From: Chloroflexota bacterium
GTDB taxonomy: Bacteria; Chloroflexota; Dehalococcoidia; Dehalococcoidales; UBA3254
DNA: 8,261 nucleotides
Assembly (NCBI GenBank): GCA_017860765.1
Contig: JAGDMY010000050.1
Coordinates: forward strand, 1-8,261
Direction of reading: 5' to 3'
Shown here one piece after another: positions 5,885-8,261 of the stretch. A model generated the notes under the pieces. It saw only the letters and a list, made by a program, of their open reading frames with translations. It was not told where the DNA came from and did no database searches. The position numbers and the translations under genes are program-made. The first letter of the stretch is position 1. Each line of letters begins with the position of its first letter.

Positions 5885-6046
5885 GAGAACCAACCCCAGG
5901 AAGAGACTTCCCTCTTTCAGCTATGGCTTCACCCATAAAGGCCTTCTTTGTTTTCCTTAAGGACGGGTTGACACCGTTTATGACGAATGTTAAAGTAAAT
6001 TCTATGCCGTTCGATAGGGTTTAGCGCTTAAGGAGGATACTGGTTA
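5885..6046. other. Intergenic region between the site-2 protease and etfB
   Basis: This gap holds the etfB promoter and Shine-Dalgarno. Near its start are weak stem-loops: GGAAG/CTTCC at 5899-5911 and TATGG/CCATA at about 5923-5938, the latter followed about 8 bases later by a T-rich stretch. One of these may be a weak terminator for the protease gene, but none is convincing. Confidence 0.4.
5968..5996 (+). promoter_or_regulatory. Sigma70-type promoter of etfB-etfA
   Basis: TTGACA at 5968-5973 is a perfect -35 box. After 17 bases comes TAAAGT at 5991-5996. Transcription would begin near 6003, about 44 bases before the etfB start. Confidence 0.65.
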
Positions 6047-6847
6047 ATGAATATCATCGTCTGTGTTAAACAGGTAAATGATCCGGAAGCTCCCCCCAGC
6101 AGCTTTAAGATTGATGGGGCGACCAACAAGGTAGTGCCTCCTCCGGGTATGCCTCCGGTCATCAGTACTTTTGACGAATACGCGGTTGAGGCCGCCCTGA
6201 GAATCAAGGAAAAAGTGGGCGGCAAAATCACAGCCCTCAGCCTGGGGGTGAATCTTCTCAGGGATGTAGTCAAGAAGCCCCTGTCTATGGGGGCCGATGA
6301 TCTGGTACTGTTGGAAGACCCGGCTTTCATTGATGGAGACAGCTGGTCCACCGCTTACGCCCTGTCACAGGCGATAAAAAAGATCGGCCAGTTTGACCTT
6401 ATTCTTTGCGGCCGACAGGCAGCTGACTGGGATTCGGGACAGGTCGGTTCTGGAATCGCGGAAATACTGGGAATCCCCAGCGTCACCATTGTCCGCAAGC
6501 TGGAGGTCGAGGGCAACAAGGCCAGAGTAGAGCGGGTTATTCCGGATGGCTTCGAGTTGATTGAAGTCAACTTGCCTGCGGTGATTACACTGAGCAATGA
6601 ACATGCCACGCCGCGTTACCCGAACGTAAAAGGGATTATGATGGCGAAGCGCAAAGAGCCCATCATCTGGAAACCGGCAGATATCGGCCTTGATCCGTCT
6701 AAAATCGGGGCCAGCGGGCGCCGGGCCAGGCTTACGAAGCTCTTTCAGCCGGTTAGAGATAGCAAATGCGAAATAGTCACTGCGGACACGCCTGAAGAGG
6801 CATCGGTTAAGCTGGCCCAGAGGCTGCGGGAAGCCAAGGTGCTTTAA
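6047..6847 (+). CDS. etfB: Electron transfer flavoprotein beta subunit
   Basis: EtfB pairs with EtfA in a flavoprotein that accepts electrons from acyl-CoA dehydrogenases or other flavin enzymes. The 266 residues are the usual length. Family segments are in order: IVCVKQVND at 4-12, STFDEYAVEAALRIK at 40-54, MGADDLVLLEDPAF at 81-94, FDLILCGRQAADWDSGQVG at 116-134, and LPAVITL with PRYPNVKGIMMA at 176-200. The WDSGQVG loop replaces both the DDDSNQTG-type sequence of classical AMP-binding EtfB and the GDTAQVG-type sequence of bifurcating forms. Whether this subunit holds AMP or a second FAD is therefore left open. The start is ATG at 6047, ten bases after TAAGGAGG at 6029-6036. etfA follows after 61 bases, and no dehydrogenase gene is in the window. 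Confidence 0.94.
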   Translation: MNIIVCVKQVNDPEAPPSSFKIDGATNKVVPPPGMPPVISTFDEYAVEAALRIKEKVGGKITALSLGVNLLRDVVKKPLSMGADDLVLLEDPAFIDGDSWSTAYALSQAIKKIGQFDLILCGRQAADWDSGQVGSGIAEILGIPSVTIVRKLEVEGNKARVERVIPDGFELIEVNLPAVITLSNEHATPRYPNVKGIMMAKRKEPIIWKPADIGLDPSKIGASGRRARLTKLFQPVRDSKCEIVTADTPEEASVKLAQRLREAKVL

Positions 6848-6908
6848 ACGTGTAAAAAGCCCGATAAAAGAAATGCAAAATTAGGATCACATATCAATAA
6901 GGAGAAAA

Positions 6909-7904
6909 ATGGCTGAATATAAAGGTGTAATGGTCTATTGTGAAGCAGGGGACGGCAAGTTAGCTCCCATAGCCACTGAGCTTCTGGGCGCCGGCAGCCG
7001 CCTGGCGAATGACCTGGGGCAGGAACTGAGCGCCGTATTAATCGGCAGCGGCGTGGCCGGACTGGCAAAGGAGGCCATTGCTTACGGGGCCAAAAAGGTC
7101 TATGTAGTAGAAGATCCCCTCTTAAAGGACTATGTCACTGATTCATATTTAGCGGTTATGGATAAGGTTATCAAGCAGGCCAGCCCGCAGATAGTTCTTC
7201 TGGGCCAGACCCAGACCGGACGTGATTTGACTCCCCGGCTGGCATTCCGTTTGGATACGGCGGCGACAATGGACTGCATAGCTCTGGGAATTGATCCGGC
7301 CAGTAAACGCCTGCTTATGACCAAGCCAGTCTACGGTGGCAATGCCCAGGCCATCATGGTCTGCCAAATCGATCCGCAGATAGCCACTGTCAGGAGCAAG
7401 GCCATGACTCCGGCAACTCGAGAGGATAGCCGGCAGGGTGAAGTGATAAATATAGCGGCCGGGATTGATCCGGCCTCAGTCAGGACCAGGCTGGTAGAAC
7501 GTAAAATCGAGGCTGCCGCGGGCGTGAAGCTGGAGGATGCCCATGTTATTGTATCAGGAGGCAGGGGCATCGGTGGTCCGGATGGCTTCAAGCAGCTGGA
7601 AGAGCTCGCCAGGGTTCTCAAAGGGGCTATGGGCGCCTCACGGCCTCCCTGCGATAATAAGTGGGTGCCGGATACCGTGCAGATCGGTCTAACCGGTAAA
7701 ATTGTCAGCCCTGACCTGTATATCGCGGTAGCCCTCTCCGGCTCCAGCCAGCATTTAAGCGGCTGCAGCGGCTCTAAAGTCATTGTGGCCATCAATAAAG
7801 ATGCCGAAGCCAATATCTTTAAAGTGGCCCATTACGGGGTTGTGGGAGACTGGAAGAAGGTCCTTCCTGCTTTCACCGCCAAGGTCAAAGAACTGATAGG
7901 GTAA
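6909..7904 (+). CDS. etfA: Electron transfer flavoprotein alpha subunit
   Basis: EtfA carries the FAD of the ETF dimer in its C-terminal domain. The 331 residues match the family. Residues 1-190 are the N-terminal domain, with LGQTQTGRDLTPRLAFRLD at 98-116 and the VYGGNA segment at 141-146. VSGGRGIG at 215-222 opens the FAD domain, followed by GASRPP (Ser244-Arg245), TGK (Thr262), SGSSQHLSG with His282, and VAINKD with Asn296. These correspond by alignment to the known flavin-contact residues of human ETF. Some usually invariant positions differ: Leu261 replaces the Gln of GQTGK, SGSSQH replaces SGAIQH, ANIF replaces APIF and AHYG replaces ADYG. There is no ferredoxin-type 4Fe-4S domain. The start is ATG at 6909 with AAGGAG at 6899-6904. 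It is in the same operon as etfB; the electron donor and acceptor lie elsewhere. Confidence 0.94.
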   Translation: MAEYKGVMVYCEAGDGKLAPIATELLGAGSRLANDLGQELSAVLIGSGVAGLAKEAIAYGAKKVYVVEDPLLKDYVTDSYLAVMDKVIKQASPQIVLLGQTQTGRDLTPRLAFRLDTAATMDCIALGIDPASKRLLMTKPVYGGNAQAIMVCQIDPQIATVRSKAMTPATREDSRQGEVINIAAGIDPASVRTRLVERKIEAAAGVKLEDAHVIVSGGRGIGGPDGFKQLEELARVLKGAMGASRPPCDNKWVPDTVQIGLTGKIVSPDLYIAVALSGSSQHLSGCSGSKVIVAINKDAEANIFKVAHYGVVGDWKKVLPAFTAKVKELIG

Positions 7905-7909
7905 AAAAT

Positions 7910-7939
7910 ATCCCCTCCCTCTTCAAGGGGGGAGGGGAT
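7910..7939 (-). terminator. Strong intrinsic terminator, mainly for the EF-G gene
   Basis: Perfect 10-base arms, ATCCCCTCCC at 7910-7919 and GGGAGGGGAT at 7930-7939, surround a 10-base loop. On the minus strand the stem is followed by ATATTTTTT (7903-7911 region), a proper U-tract. On the plus strand, five bases after the etfA stop, the stem is followed only by a mixed A/T stretch, so termination in that direction would be weaker. Confidence 0.8.
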
Positions 7940-7951
7940 TAAACTGTTTAA
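7939..7951. repeat. Short palindrome in the etfA/EF-G convergent gap
   Basis: TTAAAC at 7939-7944 and GTTTAA at 7946-7951 are perfect arms around one T. It sits between the terminator hairpin and the end of the minus-strand gene. The hinge is too short for an RNA hairpin with the full stem, and chance is possible. Confidence 0.25.
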
Positions 7952-7961
7952 CCTGGTTCTC

Positions 7962-8261
7962 CTATTCTTTTTCAGCCGCTTTATCGGCCAGCTCTTGTTG
8001 ACGTTCAGCGATGATCTTCTGGGCTACGAAAGAGGGCACTTCCTCATAATGGCTGAACTCGTAAGTATAGCGGCCCCTTCCCTGGGTTATAGACTTCAAA
8101 TCGATGGCATAGCGCAGGACCTCGGCCAGGGGCACTTCAGCTTCAATAGTGTTATAGCCCCCTTCAGGCATCATACCCAGCACCCGACCTCTTTTATTGT
8201 TGAGGTCGCTCATAATATCGCCGGTATAGCTATCAGGAATGGTCACCTTTAATTTTACGAT
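7962..8261 (-). CDS. fusA: Elongation factor G family protein, C-terminal end (runs off right edge)
   Basis: The last 99 codons plus stop are visible; the frame stays open to the right edge, so the start lies outside. The residues are domain V of the EF-G family and the end of domain IV: VTIPDSYTGDIMSDLNNKRG near the edge, then GRVLGMMPEGG, VPLAEVLRYAIDLKSITQG, and the FSHYEEVP signature before a charged tail ending in AAEKE. EF-G is the GTPase that moves tRNA and mRNA through the ribosome. The YTGDIMSDLNNKRGRVLGM wording looks closer to the second EF-G paralog group (EF-G-like, EF-G2) than to canonical EF-G, so translocase activity is not certain. A GTG at 8246 is internal, not the start. 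The gene converges on etfA and uses the hairpin at 7910-7939 as its terminator. Confidence 0.9.
   Translation of the reverse strand: MVKLKVTIPDSYTGDIMSDLNNKRGRVLGMMPEGGYNTIEAEVPLAEVLRYAIDLKSITQGRGRYTYEFSHYEEVPSFVAQKIIAERQQELADKAAEKE

Noticed and set aside
5899..5960. Weak stem-loops after the site-2 protease gene as a terminator
   Set aside because: The stems are only about five base pairs and the T-rich stretch is not directly after them, so it is kept only as a note in the intergenic entry.
7331..7813. A 160-codon minus-strand open frame inside etfA
   Set aside because: It lies antisense to conserved FAD-domain coding sequence; no recognisable motif.
7995..8252. An 85-codon plus-strand open frame at the right end
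   Set aside because: It is antisense to the EF-G domain V coding sequence, which is certain.
1..8261. CRISPR array, insertion sequence, attachment site or phage genes
   Set aside because: No regularly spaced repeats, transposase or integrase motifs or terminal inverted repeats are visible.

Overview
This 8.3 kb window is a bacterial chromosomal segment of moderate GC content. It has normal Shine-Dalgarno sites, several good sigma70-type promoters, and genes on both strands. The gene mix suggests an anaerobe, possibly of the Chloroflexota (Dehalococcoidia): yebC-ruvC-ruvA next to acpS, an electron-transfer flavoprotein pair, a COG1470-type NEW3 surface protein and a soluble sulfite-oxidase-fold protein. 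That lineage is an inference from protein flavour; no rRNA or tRNA is present to anchor it.

Left part: a minus-strand exported protein (signal segment, Pro/Thr linker, NEW3-like domains) runs off the left edge. It is divergent from acpS, and the 330-base gap between them holds an extended -10 promoter for the left gene, a perfect leader palindrome and a sigma70 promoter for acpS. The plus-strand series acpS, yebC, ruvC, ruvA follows. A second promoter lies between acpS and yebC, so yebC-ruvC-ruvA is probably a transcription unit of its own for translation support and Holliday-junction processing. ruvB is not adjacent.

Middle part: ruvA converges on a minus-strand molybdopterin-domain oxidoreductase, and one TTAA supplies both stop codons. 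That oxidoreductase is divergent from a small lipoprotein, which is followed closely by a CBS-domain site-2 protease. The divergent gap carries -10 boxes in both directions and a GC palindrome.

Right part: a promoter drives etfB-etfA, encoding the two subunits of an electron-transfer flavoprotein. No dehydrogenase or quinone oxidoreductase partner lies within the window. A strong hairpin follows etfA, but its T-tract lies on the minus strand, so it mainly terminates the convergent EF-G-family gene entering from the right edge.

Most of the window is housekeeping or ordinary metabolism. I see no mobile element, CRISPR array, tRNA or convincing undescribed multi-gene system. The most unusual points are the substituted FAD-site loops of EtfA, the Cys-pair lipoprotein beside the intramembrane protease, the shared-stop convergence of ruvA, and the palindromes in two divergent promoter regions.
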